This document shows, one piece after another, positions 51,476 through 61,985 of a DNA stretch of 64,000 bases; position 1 is the stretch's first letter; each line of letters starts with the position of its first letter. The notes below the pieces were generated by a model, which saw nothing but the letters and a program-made list of their open reading frames with translations, ran no database searches and had not been told where the DNA came from. The stretch is from Diploptera punctata (lineage: Eukaryota; Arthropoda; Insecta; Blattodea; Blaberidae), in the NCBI GenBank assembly GCA_030220185.1, contig JASPKZ010001598.1, positions 1,508,501 to 1,572,500 of the forward strand, in the 5' to 3' direction. Both the position numbers and the translations under genes were made by a program.

Positions 51476-52015
51476 ATAATCACAACGCTTATCTAGGAGA
51501 AATTTCAAGGTAGGTTTCGTCATGCAATGGTTGAAGGTTCCCTTGTAAGTATAATCTGCTGAGGGGTAGAGAATTTAATCCAAACACAATCGCTACATTG
51601 TACCCCAATTCAACCTCACACAGTGGGGTATAGAATCCAGACCCGCAAGTCATAAGTGCAGTGCCAGTGCGGTGAAATAGTTCAGTATAGTTGAGAGTTA
51701 AATTTCCTGTCAACTTGATTTAGAGAGGACATGTCTCGGTCCAACTTTCACCAAAGTTATTGAACATTCCTGGAAATCGACAAGCAATACAAAACTGTCA
51801 GTTCGTAACGGAGAAGGTTCTTTATAATAAAGTTAAAACTATGAACGTAAATATTTGATGTAACTGTCAGATTTAACACTACTCCATATGACATTTTTAA
51901 AAATTACATTTCTAAGCCAACCGGAGATTGAATAAAATATTGCATTTGTTTAAAAAAGGAATTAAATTCCAAAAACACAATCCAAGTAAATCATTATTCC
52001 AAAATACAACAATGC
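51476..52015. other. No gene recognised
   Basis: A 74-codon frame at 51489-51713 lacks motifs. Confidence 0.4.
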
Positions 52016-52019
52016 CTAT

Positions 52020-52480
52020 ATCATCATCATCATCATAGTACATTCACGAATTTAGGTCATTTGTTGACCTGTTTCGGCCTCAAGAGAAACACCATCCAGA
52101 AGTCTTTTGAGTGGACGTCCTGGTCTTCTTCTTCCTGCAGGTTGATATCTTAACATTTGTTTGGGTATCCTGTGATCTTCCATTCGATGAACATGTTGCA
52201 TCCATCTTGACTTATAATCAGAAATTTTGTTTTCTAAAGGTTCCATGTGTAATTCTTCTAAAAGGTATTTTTTTTTTGTGATCTAGTAGTGTGTATCCTG
52301 CAGTCCTCCGAAGGTATCTCATTTCAACAGATCTAAGTCTCTGTATATCCTTCTGTTTCAAAGTCCATATTGCTCTACCATGCAAAAGAGTTGGAAGAGC
52401 CAGTGTTTTATACATTTTTAGTCTTGAATATGCCTTTAATAATAACACACAATTTTGCAGGTGAACACACAATCTAAACT
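52020..52480 (-). mobile_element. LINE family C 3' end
   Basis: Minus strand: SRLKMYKTLALPTLLHGRAI, DIQRLRSVEMRYLRRTAGYT (52345-52290), a frame break at a T9 run near 52265, then SDYKSRWMQHVHRMEDHRIP and AGRRRPGRPLKRLLDGVSLE. (ATC)n at 52021-52035 is its tail. A younger, nearly identical copy lies at 63690-64000. Confidence 0.87.
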
Positions 52481-52559
52481 GCATAGGCCAAGAAGGCGTT
52501 TTGCCTGTGCGCTGTTGGGTGTGTCATAGCCGGCTTTGCTGCTACATAAACTCCACGCG

Positions 52560-52790
52560 TAAAGCATGTATAAAAATCTTACCTTATGAAAGATGCTTTC
52601 GTTCTTTTGTTTAACACAGAACCAGTGGTTTCGAATTTCTTCACAATCTCGTGAACTGTATATCTGGAAGGAGGCACTTCAATAAGGAACTTTTGAATAA
52701 ACTCTGTGCGAAAACGGCTTGGTGATTCACAATGAAAATAACTTTTACACACAAAAATGCGTTGCTCTAGATTCAATCGCCTGTTCATAT
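52560..52790 (-). mobile_element. Transposase N-terminal HTH fragment (DUF4817-like)
   Basis: Encodes MNRRLNLEQRIFVCKSYF, SPSRFRTEFIQKFLIEVPPS, RYTVHEIVKKFETTGSVLNK, then KRTKA before a stop. The pattern (Q...V..Y....S....Q..F...P..P.S..TV..IV.KF..TGSV..K) is the insect DUF4817 helix-turn-helix at the N-terminus of Tc1/mariner-related transposases; it binds the element ends. The catalytic domain does not follow. ATG start is plausible. Confidence 0.8.
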
Positions 52791-53054
52791 TGCTAGACGA
52801 TACAGTACTGCCGAGTGCCGCTGCTAGCAGATGCGCGCGCTCAAAGGTAACCGGTAGTGGGTGAATCTAGCAAGTGCTCGGAAGAAGCGAAACGCCATGA
52901 TCCCGTTAGGTTATAAATGAAGAATCCTGTAGAAGAGGAAGACTCAAAGCAGAGTAAATCAGATGTGCTTGCACAGTGAATTACTGTGAATGAAGTAAAA
53001 AAGATTGGAATTTTTTTTGTGTAAATAGGTGTGAAGTGAAAGAAATTATAGGAC

Positions 53055-53375
53055 ATGTTCCAATCTCACCGCAACTATACTGCATGCACTGATTCTCCGA
53101 CTCTTGACGTTTTCACGACAGTGTTGCCGATATGGATATTCAGTGGGAGTGGCCGCTTTATGTATGCGGTTAGCAGACATACAGCTGACAACATCTCAGC
53201 AATTTCAAACGTTACTATCGCGCTAGAGCTGCGTCAAGAGCAGTGATTGGTTGTGGCAGACATCTACTCTCACTATAACCATATCCTTATTGCAGTAGAG
53301 GGCGAATTCTCTCTTTATCCCTCGTATAACCTAAACTTCAGAGCAGGAGATATGACGGCTCGGGTATAACGAGAA
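53055..53375 (+). repeat. Repeat R1, copy 3 (reference)
   Basis: CTGATTCTCCGACTCTTGAC, GACAGTGTTGCCGATATGGA, TTTATGTATGCGGTTAGC (no GGCCTA), CGCTAGAGCTGCGTCAAGAG, CCTCGTATAACCTAAACTTC, GACGGCTCGGGTATA. Confidence 0.85.
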
Positions 53376-53559
53376 TATTATTACAGCCTATTGAGTAAAA
53401 CTTAGGCCTAACAGTTACTTTAAAATAAAATTAGGAAATTAAGCCTCATTAAGCATTCACATCCATAAAGTAACGTATGAATTGCCATGGGATTTTTATA
53501 GTTACTTTAGGGCCTATCGATGTGAAAGTTGGATACATAGGCCTATACAAAAGACAATT

Positions 53560-53775
53560 ACCCTAGTCGAATACAAAGTTGAAAAATGAGATTTTTGAGA
53601 AAAACAAAAAAAAATATGTAGGATGTAGGCATACAAGAGAAGACAGAATTAGAAATGAGCAGATAAAAGAATTAGAAGTAGAAGCTATCAACTCAAAAAT
53701 GAATAGATACAGAACAACATTATTTGAACATATTGAAAGGATAGAAGATACCAGACTGCCAAAAATATAATATAA
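53560..53775 (+). mobile_element. LINE family G-like fragment
   Basis: Frame 53579-53770: NEIFEKNKKKYVGCRHTRED, RIRNEQIKELEVEAINSKMN, TTLFEHIERIEDTRLPKI. The H..RI helix is present; the element stops before GRP..RW. Confidence 0.7.
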
Positions 53776-54027
53776 TTATGCCTATAATATTATAATATGA
53801 TTCATTATTGGAACTGTGTTAAAATAACACTATTGGAAAATGTTAAATAACATTATTTACTGTTTATAAAAGTGGTGGTGGAAAATTCTCAAATAGGCCC
53901 TATAGATAGGCCTACTTCTAAACGCAGCCGGCAGTTGGCGATAGTTGTGACATCTACCTGGCAGCGGACGAAATGAGAATTATAGATTTTTATGTGGAAA
54001 GAATTGTTATTGTTTATACCAGGTCTA

Positions 54028-54101
54028 GAATGGTGTAGTGGGCTTCACACTCCTACGGAGAAGGAGACGTCCAAGGTTCGATTCCTGGTTCAGACATTCA
54101 T
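54028..54101 (+). other. tRNA-like sequence (pseudo-tRNA or SINE head)
   Basis: Starts GTCTAGAATGGTGTAGTGG and ends GGTTCGATTCCTGGTTCAGA; 5' and 3' ends can pair over six of seven acceptor positions. A CTCCT/AGGAG anticodon-type stem closes a 7-nt loop ACGGAGA, whose second base is C, not the conserved T. T stem has one mismatch. A functional tRNA is unlikely. Confidence 0.45.
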
Positions 54102-54289
54102 TTTTCTTTTCACAACATAATTATAATATTATGAATCTAAAGGTAAGAGAGACGTATAGTCTGTCCGTAGAATCTGCAGAGAAGCCATCTACGCAGGAGG
54201 CGGGCAAAAATATACGGCCAATGAGGCTGCGGAATGAAGTGCAGGAAGGAGAACAGACCACGTGATATTACTCATTTCGCTTTTGAGCT

Positions 54290-54415
54290 TCAAGCGAGAT
54301 AGATTTCTCTACACATTCCATGGACAGATATTAGGGATGCCGAGAAGGATATGGAAGGACACACTGTGATGACGGAATAGGCAGTTAGCCTAAATCAAGA
54401 AATGCAGAAGAAGAA
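54290..54415 (+). mobile_element. LINE extreme 3' end, unassigned
   Basis: GGGATGCCGAGAAGGATATG (G.PRRIWKDTL, like LINE P), GGAATAGGCAGTTAGCCTAA and an AAGAAGAAGAAG tail at 54407. Confidence 0.5.
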
Positions 54416-55030
54416 GAAGCTTAATTAAATTTCTCACGAATTCGAAGATGGCATGATGTACAACTATTGTCGAATTTAAGGATATGCGTGCAGTATAACA
54501 GAAGTTCATTCTGATCTCGAACGAGAACTAAGCTTAATAACAAAAAGTCTGACCATGAAAGGCGTTGACGGTCAGTGAAAACGTTAATAGTATAATTAAA
54601 TGTTTCCGAAATAAGTTTTTATGATTGCTACTGTTTACAATCATGTGGGTTAATTGGTTTTCAACATAAATTAAATTGGCAATGTCAAACGTACGTTATG
54701 CGTGGTCATTAACGCTAAAAAAATAAAACGCAGTCATAAAATAGCTATTATGGAAGCTGGCAAATTATTTTGTGCCATTAAACTGATTTTAATTGTCCAT
54801 TACATTCTATTTATTACCGGACTTCAACTTAAATAAATAGTAATTTTATTGTATGCTTCTCTAAGCTATATTGATGCTCTTTGTTAAAATTTTATTTTCC
54901 AGAGTTTGTTAGACTGCCCTCCTATGTTGATAGATGTTAAAGTACAACTGCGTGAATTCCATGTAAAATTTGATGTAACACATAAGAATTAAAGTTTTGT
55001 TTTCCCTAATTTCGAAAGTATTATATCCAT
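54416..55030. other. AT-rich stretch, nothing recognised
   Basis: No motif or partner. Confidence 0.45.
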
Positions 55031-55033
55031 CCG

Positions 55034-55323
55034 TCCACCGCTGTGGTCTCGAGGTAGCGTGCTGCCTTTTCACGCAGCAGGCCCGGGTTCGATCCCCGGT
55101 CGGGGCAGTTTTTCTGGGTCAGGTTTTTATCGGGGGTTTTCCCCACCTGTGAGACAAATGTCAGGAAAACTTTAAGGCCCAAACGGTCCCCGAAATCATA
55201 TGGCCATAATTATCATCCTTATCATTATCATATCATCATCATCATCAGCATCCTTCACCGGTGTGGAAAGCAACGGGAAGCTACCACACCTACAATTCCC
55301 TAGTAAAGCTGCAAAGCATAGCA
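55034..55323 (+). mobile_element. SINE S1, + member of an inverted pair
   Basis: CCACCGCTGTGGTCTCGAGG, GGGTTCGATCCCCGGTCGGG, GTGGAAAGCAACGGGAAGC, stopping at GCAAAGCATAGCAT. Confidence 0.9.
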
Positions 55324-55512
55324 TATACTTTGCAGCTTTACTAGCGAATTGTAGGTGTGGTAGCTTCCCGTTGCTTTCCACACCGATGAAGGATGATGAT
55401 GATGATGGCCGGATGATTTTCGGGGACCGTTGGGCCTTTAGCTTCCTGACATTTGTCTTACAGGTGAGGGAAAACCGCGAAAAAAACTCACCCAGGAGTT
55501 TGTCCCGACACA
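55324..55512 (-). mobile_element. SINE S1, - member of an inverted pair
   Basis: ACTTTGCAGCTTTACTAGCG, GTAGCTTCCCGTTGCTTTCC, GTCTTACAGGTGAGGGAAAA, stopping at AGGAGTTTGTCCCGACA. It meets the previous copy tail to tail. Confidence 0.9.
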
Positions 55513-55524
55513 TTATTATGGATA

Positions 55525-55615
55525 TTTTATTATTATTATTATTATTATTATTAGGCCTATTAATTATTATTATTATTAGGCGTATTAATTATTATTATTA
55601 CCATTATTAAGGCCT
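55525..55615 (+). repeat. (ATT)n with interspersed GGCCTATTA/GGCGTATTA
   Basis: ATT tract broken three times by AGGCCTATT-type hexamers (55553, 55578 as GGCGTA, 55610), i.e. the GGCCTA motif inside a microsatellite. Confidence 0.8.
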
Positions 55616-55619
55616 ATTA

Positions 55620-56270
55620 TGGGATATTTAAAAATTCAAGCCTTCATAGACCAAAAATAGGTTTTGAACTCTCTTTAAAAAGTCCGTAGGCCTAAATTTT
55701 GTCTGAATGGTTGAAGCACACCGTTTCTTCTATGCTACTGTAGGCCTACTGCAAAAATATTCAGACAAATGTACACATAATAATTTTTTATTCAATTTTT
55801 AAAATAAGAATTTACACTGAAATTGTTGTTATTGGACACACTTTCCTCTACGTTATATTCGAATTCGAGACATGTGGGACCGTGTCAAATCAGGCTTTTA
55901 CTGTATTTCAATGAGGTAGGTCGAACCGGGATTTCCGAATAAGAGTCTCAGACGCTGCCAACTGTGATGAAGTGAAGCTAACAACCCCAGTTTTTCACAA
56001 TCAGGATGTGATTCTTGTTGAGCGTGTTTTGTTACACTAACATTTCTTTACGACTTTGGTCAAATTACAAACCGGAGAGGTCTTGGAAAACCTCAAATTA
56101 GCTTCAAGATAACTGCCTCTGCTTCGTCTGGTCTCTCAGTCTCCAGATCACCAATTTGATGACACATGGAAAGAAACGCTATCTAAATGGAACAGGTTTT
56201 TAACCAAAGAATTAAGAAGTGAAGCTAATTTTATCATACACACGTAACACAATTGTGAATGACTACATTT
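55620..56270. other. No gene recognised
   Basis: No motif-bearing frame or partner. Confidence 0.4.
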
Positions 56271-56272
56271 GT

Positions 56273-56460
56273 CCACCGCTGTGGTCTTGAGGTAGCGTGC
56301 TGCCTTGTCACGCAGCGGGCCCGGGTTCGATCGCCGGTCGGGACAGTTTTTCTAGGTGAGGTTTTTATCGGGGTTTTTCCTCACCTGTAAGACAAATGTC
56401 AGGAAAACTTTAAGGCGCAAACGGTCCCCGAAATCATATGGCCATCGCAATCATCATCAT
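56273..56460 (+). mobile_element. SINE S1, 5' part
   Basis: CCACCGCTGTGGTCTTGAGG, GGGTTCGATCGCCGGTCGGG, CCTCACCTGTAAGACAAATG, CCGAAATCATATGGCC. Confidence 0.88.
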
Positions 56461-56474
56461 TTATATTCATCTTA

Positions 56475-56650
56475 GGTTATGATTAGGAACTCTCCTGGCG
56501 CATCATTATCATCATTATCCATCATATCATCGGGGCAACGTAACCCCGCCTTCCAGGCGCCCCAACCTCAGAAGTGGGTTACAAATACGCCATGCCAGGA
56601 GAGAAACCAGGAATGTCGAAAAGACAAACCTGGGGCATTTGGAAAAAAAA
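56475..56650 (+). mobile_element. Repeat R3 (SINE-like), + copy
   Basis: AACTCTCCTGGCGCATCATT, GGGGCAACGTAACCCCGCC, AGGCGCCCCAACCTCAGAAG, ACCTGGGGCATTTGGAAAAA. Directly follows an S1 SINE in the same orientation. Confidence 0.72.
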
Positions 56651-56689
56651 AACATTTGACTACGGACTTGTGCTTTCATCTGACATTAA

Positions 56690-56931
56690 CCTTAAATTGG
56701 CAAGGCACTAACTTCTCGTGTCAGTTATTTAAATGTGGCGGACCGCAGTGAAAACGATATCAACTATAACTATTAATATTAGGTAGGCCTATATTATGTA
56801 ATTCACCACATAGGCCCACTTAAGTTATTTCTATTCGTGCATGTTATCCTGTTTTATTTAAAATACAGTAGGCCTATTAAATAAATTAAACCAATTGTTA
56901 TATCCTGCAGGTTACATTGCCATTTTAAGGG
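56690..56931 (+). mobile_element. piggyBac-like TTAA MITE, copy 4
   Basis: CCTTAAATTGGC to CATTTTAAGGG, left TTAA at 56686-56689, right TTGT (mutated). Contains the family landmark and an extra GGCCTA at 56786-56791 that copy 3 lacks. Confidence 0.85.
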
Positions 56932-56995
56932 TTGTATTACAACGTATCCTATTTAGTCCTAAGACAATAAACGTTGATGTAACATGAAAATGCTA

Positions 56996-57420
56996 TTTTG
57001 CCATATGGAAGTGAAACTTGGTCTTTGACGGAAGTACAAAAAAATATAATTAGACCAGTTGAATTTGATTATTTTTAGAAGAATCCTCCAAAAATCAAGA
57101 CAGGATAAAATAAGAAATGAATTCCTTTGGAGAGAAATGAATGTCACCACATCGGTTGTTAAGAGGATTGAAAATCAAACGCTTAAATGGTATGGTCATG
57201 TACAAAGAATGGAAAAAAATATATACCAATGGTCACCCCCTGGAAGAAATAAACGTGGCAGACCAAGATGGAAATGGAAAACCTACATCAGAACTATAAT
57301 GGATGATAGGAATTTGGAAGAGGGAGATTGGAATGATAGAGATAAAATGGAAACTGAAGACGGCAGACCTATAAATTGGGGAAAGCCGAAGAAGAAGAAG
57401 AAGAATAAGAAGAAGAAGAA
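56996..57420 (+). mobile_element. LINE family B, 425 bp, perfect 16-bp TSD
   Basis: Flanked by TAACATGAAAATGCTA at 56980-56995 and 57421-57436. Frame 57059-57556 reads IFRRILQKSRQDKIRNEFLW, NVTTSVVKRIENQTLKWYGH, VQRMEKNIYQWSPPGRNKRG and RPRWKWKTYIRTIMDDRNLE, then GDWNDRDK. ATG at 57059 is internal. (AAG)n tail 57388-57420. It preserves the pre-MITE site GTTGTTAAGAGG at 57153. Confidence 0.95.
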
Positions 57421-57436
57421 TAACATGAAAATGCTA

Positions 57437-57745
57437 AAAAATGTTCGAAAATTACATAGAGGGACCTACAGGTATTTTATTTGTAATCTTCCGCTTTTTT
57501 TTTCGCTTTATAATATGATTAAATGCTCATTTATAAAAATACAAACAGATTTTTAAAATTTTAAAGACATAATATTTTAAAACCGGCATTCAAGAACCTA
57601 GCGCTCTAGGCCATGTCATCTCCGTCTTCCGTAAGTTGAGGTTTTCATCTTTACATTGTTCCAGGAATTTTTTTAAATAAATATTTTGTTATCACATGAT
57701 GTTGAATAGAGTGAGCCAGTTAGAGTAGGTTCTGCATGACCCACA
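57437..57745. other. No gene recognised
   Basis: AT-rich; no partner. Confidence 0.4.
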
Positions 57746-57749
57746 TAAT

Positions 57750-57845
57750 TAATCACGAAACCCATATGGAATGACCGAAACTCGATCTCGGGACCCCAGC
57801 TGTGAGAGGCGAGAGTCTAACCGCTTGGGCCACGGAGCCGCCGAT
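57750..57845 (-). mobile_element. SINE S2, 5' head only
   Basis: Minus strand GGCGGCTCCGTGGCCCAAGC, GGTTAGACTCTCGCC, GGGGTCCCGAGATCGAGTTT. The best-preserved tRNA-like head of S2. Confidence 0.8.
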
Positions 57846-57899
57846 TTAATTTATATTTATTAAGAATTTTCTCAACAGTAGTTATCCTTCAGTCCAAAT

Positions 57900-59165
57900 A
57901 TAGACCCTGAAGAGTCCGCTTCACGGGCCTCACGCTGTGCTCACAACAGCATCAGGGCGCGTCCCCGGGGGATGGATAGAGGAACGGCTGGTGTCTGCTT
58001 GTATTCCTCCCGGCTAGGTCTAGACCGAACCCGCGGGCCAATTGTGAAGTCATCAGGACTCGAGCGACCTGTGCTCGTGCTGCGCCCACTTCAGCAGCAA
58101 ACGCGTCCCCTCGGTGGCGTAGTGGGGGAAAAGGTTGGTGGATCTGCTAGTCAGTCCTCCCTGCCAAGTCCAATGGACTCGCGGACCACAAGTGGTGTCA
58201 ACAGAAGACGAGCGCCTTGTTTACTATGAGCTCACCGTCCTGATGGTGGCCGTGAAGGTGGCCGTGGTGAAGGATCCGTGACCACGGTGGCGACGTGGTG
58301 GGGGATTGGCGATCGGAAGAGCTCTTCTCTTGGTTCAATGAACCCGAGGCCCATCTGTGGGGGCACCAGTGGCGATGAGCACCATGGTTGCCTACATTGC
58401 TCAGTGTCCTAGTCTCACAGCTGCGGCACGAGGAGTCCTAGTTTTTCGAATGAGATGGACAGGAAAATACCAGGTTTTATGCTGACGGAACTACTGACCA
58501 GGTTAGAGTGCGCGTAACACGGAGAAGGCCCAGTTTTTGTTGGTGGGATTGACGCTGACTCCGCTGTGATCGTAAACTAACTCAACGACAATCTGTGAGG
58601 TCGTCAGGAATTGAGCGACCTGACGTACAAATGCTCAGGCTGGACCCACTTGAGCAACAGAACAAGTGCCTGGGTGGTGCACAGGGGGATGGTCGGTGGA
58701 TCTGCTAGTCAGTCCTCCCTGCTTAGTCCAATGGACTCGCGAACCATTAGTAGGGTCGGCAGGAGATGAGCACCCTGTCGTACTATATGCTTACCTGTTG
58801 GAGCCTGCGGGCTCCAGGCCGGCCCACAACGGCGACAGGAAGCGTCCGTGGAAGGAACACCAGGGCACAGCTCGGATCAGCGTAGCGCGGGAGCAACTTC
58901 GCTGATTCTCGGCTCAGCCTACGGGCGCATGGACCAACTGTGGGTCCGCCAGGAGATGAGTACCTGGATGTACTAGAATCTCACACACTGCGGGGCTTGA
59001 TGGAATCATAGTCCTAGCCGGACTCACAACGGATGCAGAATGCGTCCCTGGAGGTAGAACAGGGGGATGGTCGGTGGATCTGCGATGCTCCCAAGCAAAG
59101 CAGCCCTCCTTGCCAGGTTCATGGAGCCCGTGAACCAACTGTGGGGTCGTCAGAGGTGACTATGT
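57900..59165 (+). repeat. GC-rich degenerate tandem (satellite-like) array
   Basis: About 1.26 kb of GC-rich DNA in an AT-rich window. Recurring blocks: GGGGGATGGTCGGTGGATCT (58686, 59072; variants at 57967, 58127, 58300), CTAGTCAGTCCTCCCTGC (58148, 58707), CCAATGGACTCGCG, CTGTG(A/G)GGTCGTCAGGA (58595, 58945, 59140), GAGCGACCTG (58068, 58613), ATGCGTCCC(T/C)GGAGG. Unit roughly 160-230 bp, 6-8 diverged units. Frames across it (57972-58229, 58666-58905) repeat the same peptide text; no protein recognised. Confidence 0.8.
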
Positions 59166-59289
59166 AGGTCAGCAATTTCCACGAAGTTGCGACTTCAACA
59201 CTCGCTCCCGGAGTCTTGGTTTTATTGCCCGTGAACTTGAATAGGTGATCGCGAAGTAGACAAGGGAGGACAAGTCTGAGGCTTGGGAA

Positions 59290-59760
59290 TATGGTCGAAG
59301 TGCCAGAGGTGTCCCAAGTGGTGGAGGATAGGTTCAGATGTTCAGAGTCCAAATATAGACCTATTTTGCTCCGCCACACATTTCTGTCCTTGGCATCTTC
59401 TTCTTTGAGGACTGCTGATCATGTTTCTTCTCACTTCATCCGTCCACTATTGCTTGGTTTCCGCCCCCCTCCTCCTGCATTCAGCAGTCTAATCCAGCAT
59501 CATTCTTGGTGTTCTATTATTCCACATCCTCTTCAAATGCCCATACCATTTCAATTTCCGTTCTTCTATTACTTCTATAATATTATGTTTACCATTCATT
59601 ATTTCTCTAATTTTCTGATTCCTAATTTTCTCCATTCTTGATTTTCTTGATGCCCTTCGCCAAAAATCCATCTCGTTGTCAATAATTTTTTGCTTGCTGT
59701 CTACCTAAAGTTCAGGTCTCTGCACCATACAACATAATACTTTGTAGCCAACTAATGATT
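59290..59760 (-). mobile_element. LINE family J 3' end
   Basis: Minus strand: LQTKLYG-like text, MDFWRRASRKSRMEKIRNQK (59671-59610), EERKLKWYGHLKRMWNNRTP, then a GRRRGG.P tail with frame breaks, NVWRSKIGL. No TSD seen; upstream text continues as an unidentified C-terminal extension. Confidence 0.8.
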
Positions 59761-59774
59761 TAAATATTAATTAA

Positions 59775-59943
59775 TTTAACATTTTCAATAAAAACAGAAG
59801 AAAATGGACGAGTAGAAATGACAAATGTGTGTCGAATTACAAAATATACCTAATAATAGCAGTTATGACTTAATTTCGTTTTCACTGTTGTCCGGCATAA
59901 TTAAATAACTGACACGAGAAATTAGTTCTTGCCAATTTAAGAG
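59775..59943 (-). mobile_element. piggyBac-like TTAA MITE, copy 5, partial
   Basis: Reverse orientation: TTGCCAATTTAAGAGTTAA at one end (TTAA 59944-59947), TTCGTTTTCACTGTTGTCCG landmark complement, AAACAGAAGAAAATGGACGA. The other terminus is missing. Confidence 0.78.
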
Positions 59944-60054
59944 TTAAACAGTCAATTTATCCGTATTTTCATTCAGTTGCAAAATCTCAGCTCTACGTGT
60001 TATATTGCTCCTGGCCATTGATTTATATATTAATAATATAGTAAGATCTTGGTC

Positions 60055-60755
60055 ATTATTTAACTCATGCCCCAAATGGGAGTCAATGACCAATCACATT
60101 TCAATGATTTTTTATTTACAACCAATCACAGTCGTGTTTCGCCTAAAATTTACCACCTAAAGTTTATCATAATAAAGAAAGCACCTCCTTTTTAACATTC
60201 TGAATAGGTCGTAGCATTATTTTGCAGTGACTGACTCTAAGAAATACGGCTACCAGATTGTATATATAGTGCATGAATGTCAACACGTAGCGCATACGAG
60301 AGATAGGCCCTAATATAAAAACATTTGTAATAATTGATTATACCACACAAAAAAAAGAAACCACTGTTTTGCACTTTCTTAAACGAATTATTTTCCAGGA
60401 AACGATGCAAAAAAATATAATTGACATATTTACATCATAGGACATCAGAAATTAATTAATACCTATAACGTTGGTTATAAATTTCTGCACTAGGGTGTAT
60501 TCTTACAACATTGCGATCTTTTGGCAATAAATAGTAGGCCTATTGTGATCTGGTTGCAGTGATCGAACAAAAGAAGCAAATGAAGCGTACCAATCATTTC
60601 TCATTTGTTTTCAAACATCGCCGTTTACATTAAATATATAAATATTTTAAAATAACTATAGTTAAATAATGATTTGTGAGTATAGGCCTACAGCTTAATT
60701 TTATTCGTTAAATAGTCCTAACAAATGCCACGAGTGATTTCCAAATTCTCTAGAT
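60055..60755 (+). repeat. Repeat R2, copy 3
   Basis: ATTTAACTCATGCCCCAAAT, AATACGGCTACCAGATTGTA, ACATCAGAAATTAATTAATA, ATGCCACGAGTGATTTCC at the right end. GGCCTA-type additions at 60537, 60684 and 60306 (GGCCCTA) relative to copy 2. Confidence 0.78.
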
Positions 60756-60783
60756 AAATTGGAAATCACTCGTGGCATTACTT
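60725..60783. repeat. Hairpin from facing R2 termini
   Basis: ATGCCACGAGTGATTTCCAA pairs with TTGGAAATCACTCGTGGCAT across ~15 bp containing CTCTAGAT. Two R2-type terminal repeats face each other, so a second R2-related end starts here. Confidence 0.85.
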
Positions 60784-60972
60784 ATGATAAATTTGGATTA
60801 TACGTAGTCAATAAAACACCCAAATCACCAAATTATAGTATACCTATTGCGATACAAGTGAGGTAAGCACTTGTTACTGATCGAGAAAAAGTTTGAAAAA
60901 ACGAGGCGCTTGCGCCGAGTTTTTTTAATTTTCGAGGTATGTTACGTGCTTTCCTCATGTGTTTGCATACTA

Positions 60973-61568
60973 TTTTTTGGTCGATGTGACTAATTTTTAT
61001 TAAATACCTATAACGTTGGTTATAAATTTCTGCACAAGGGTGCATTCTTACAACATTTCGATCTTTTGGCAATAAATAGTAGGCCTATTGTGATCTGGTT
61101 GCAGTGATCGAACAATCTTTAAAGTAATAAATGAATTAAAATATTGGTTGGATGTAAATGACTTCTATGAGAAAAAAAACATTTGGTGATCGTTGCTAGG
61201 TAGCTTTTCATTTGTTTTATTACAAGCAAGGATTGTTGGCTGTGGAGACATTTTTATATGCAGTACCGTGATTAGAATCTGTTCGATAATTTTATTATGG
61301 AAGGAGTCATGATAGAAAAATTGAAGAAGCCACGAGAGTGGGATCTTCTGCATTAATTCCGGAAAAGTCTAAAGAAAGGTACGAGTTAGTGTACAAAACA
61401 TTCAAGAAATGTTTTATTTTACTTACAGAACGTGTGCTTTTTGAGTCCATATCAACATTGCGATTTCTTTTGTTTGCATAGCAACCAGGTTAGATGTGGT
61501 AACGTTGGCTTACTTCCAGTAACAACAATATTGGTAAGTATAAGAAATTAGTCACATCGACCAAAAAA
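60973..61568. mobile_element. ~596-bp element with 24-bp terminal inverted repeats
   Basis: TTTTTTGGTCGATGTGACTA (60973) is the exact complement of TAGTCACATCGACCAAAAAA (61549-61568). Inside, 61008-61122 duplicates R2 sequence 60464-60572 almost exactly (ACGTTGGTTATAAATTTCTG, GATCTGGTTGCAGTGATCGA). No ORF with motifs. Probably a non-autonomous DNA element; TSD not resolved. Confidence 0.7.
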
Positions 61569-61805
61569 ATTTTAAAGAGTCAACTAGTTTCAAGACTAAT
61601 TATTGACTCTCTTCTCTTTTATTTATTTCTTCCTTCCAGGAAATTATGTTTATAAGTCCCTTTAAACAGGAGTCCATAAATTAATCAGTTATTGAAGTTA
61701 TGTAAATTTTACTGCTTGGGACTTGCTGATAGTAACTGCCAATTCTAACAATATCATCACAGTCTTATTCAATTCAGACTGAGATAGTCAGAATAAAAAG
61801 CAATC
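61569..61805. other. No gene recognised
   Basis: GAGTCAACTAGTTTC at 61577 matches PLE-type 3' text at 62058, too short to call. Confidence 0.35.
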
Positions 61806-61985
61806 TACCTAACGTTAAATTGGCGAAACAATAATTTATCCTGCCAATTATTTAAATGTTCCGGACCGCAAAGAAAACAAGATCAGGTAAAACTCAAAGT
61901 TATTATTGTACATTATTATGTAATTTGATGCAATGTAAGTGATTTCTGTCCATTTGTTTTTATATTTATAAAATACGATCTTGGT
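61806..61985 (+). mobile_element. piggyBac-like TTAA MITE, copy 6, degraded
   Basis: ACGTTAAATTGGCGAAACA, TTCCGGACCGCAAAGAAAAC, TTATGTAATTTGATGCAATG. Both termini decayed. Confidence 0.72.

Noticed and set aside
55200..55610. 136-codon frame and its antisense partner
   Set aside because: Both are readings of the S1 inverted pair and the flanking (ATT)n.
57972..58229. GC-rich frame as a host gene
   Set aside because: Its text repeats with the satellite units and shows no known domain.
60898..60930. Terminator-like hairpin GGCGCTTGCGCC followed by a T run
   Set aside because: Rho-independent terminators are bacterial; nothing else here is prokaryotic.
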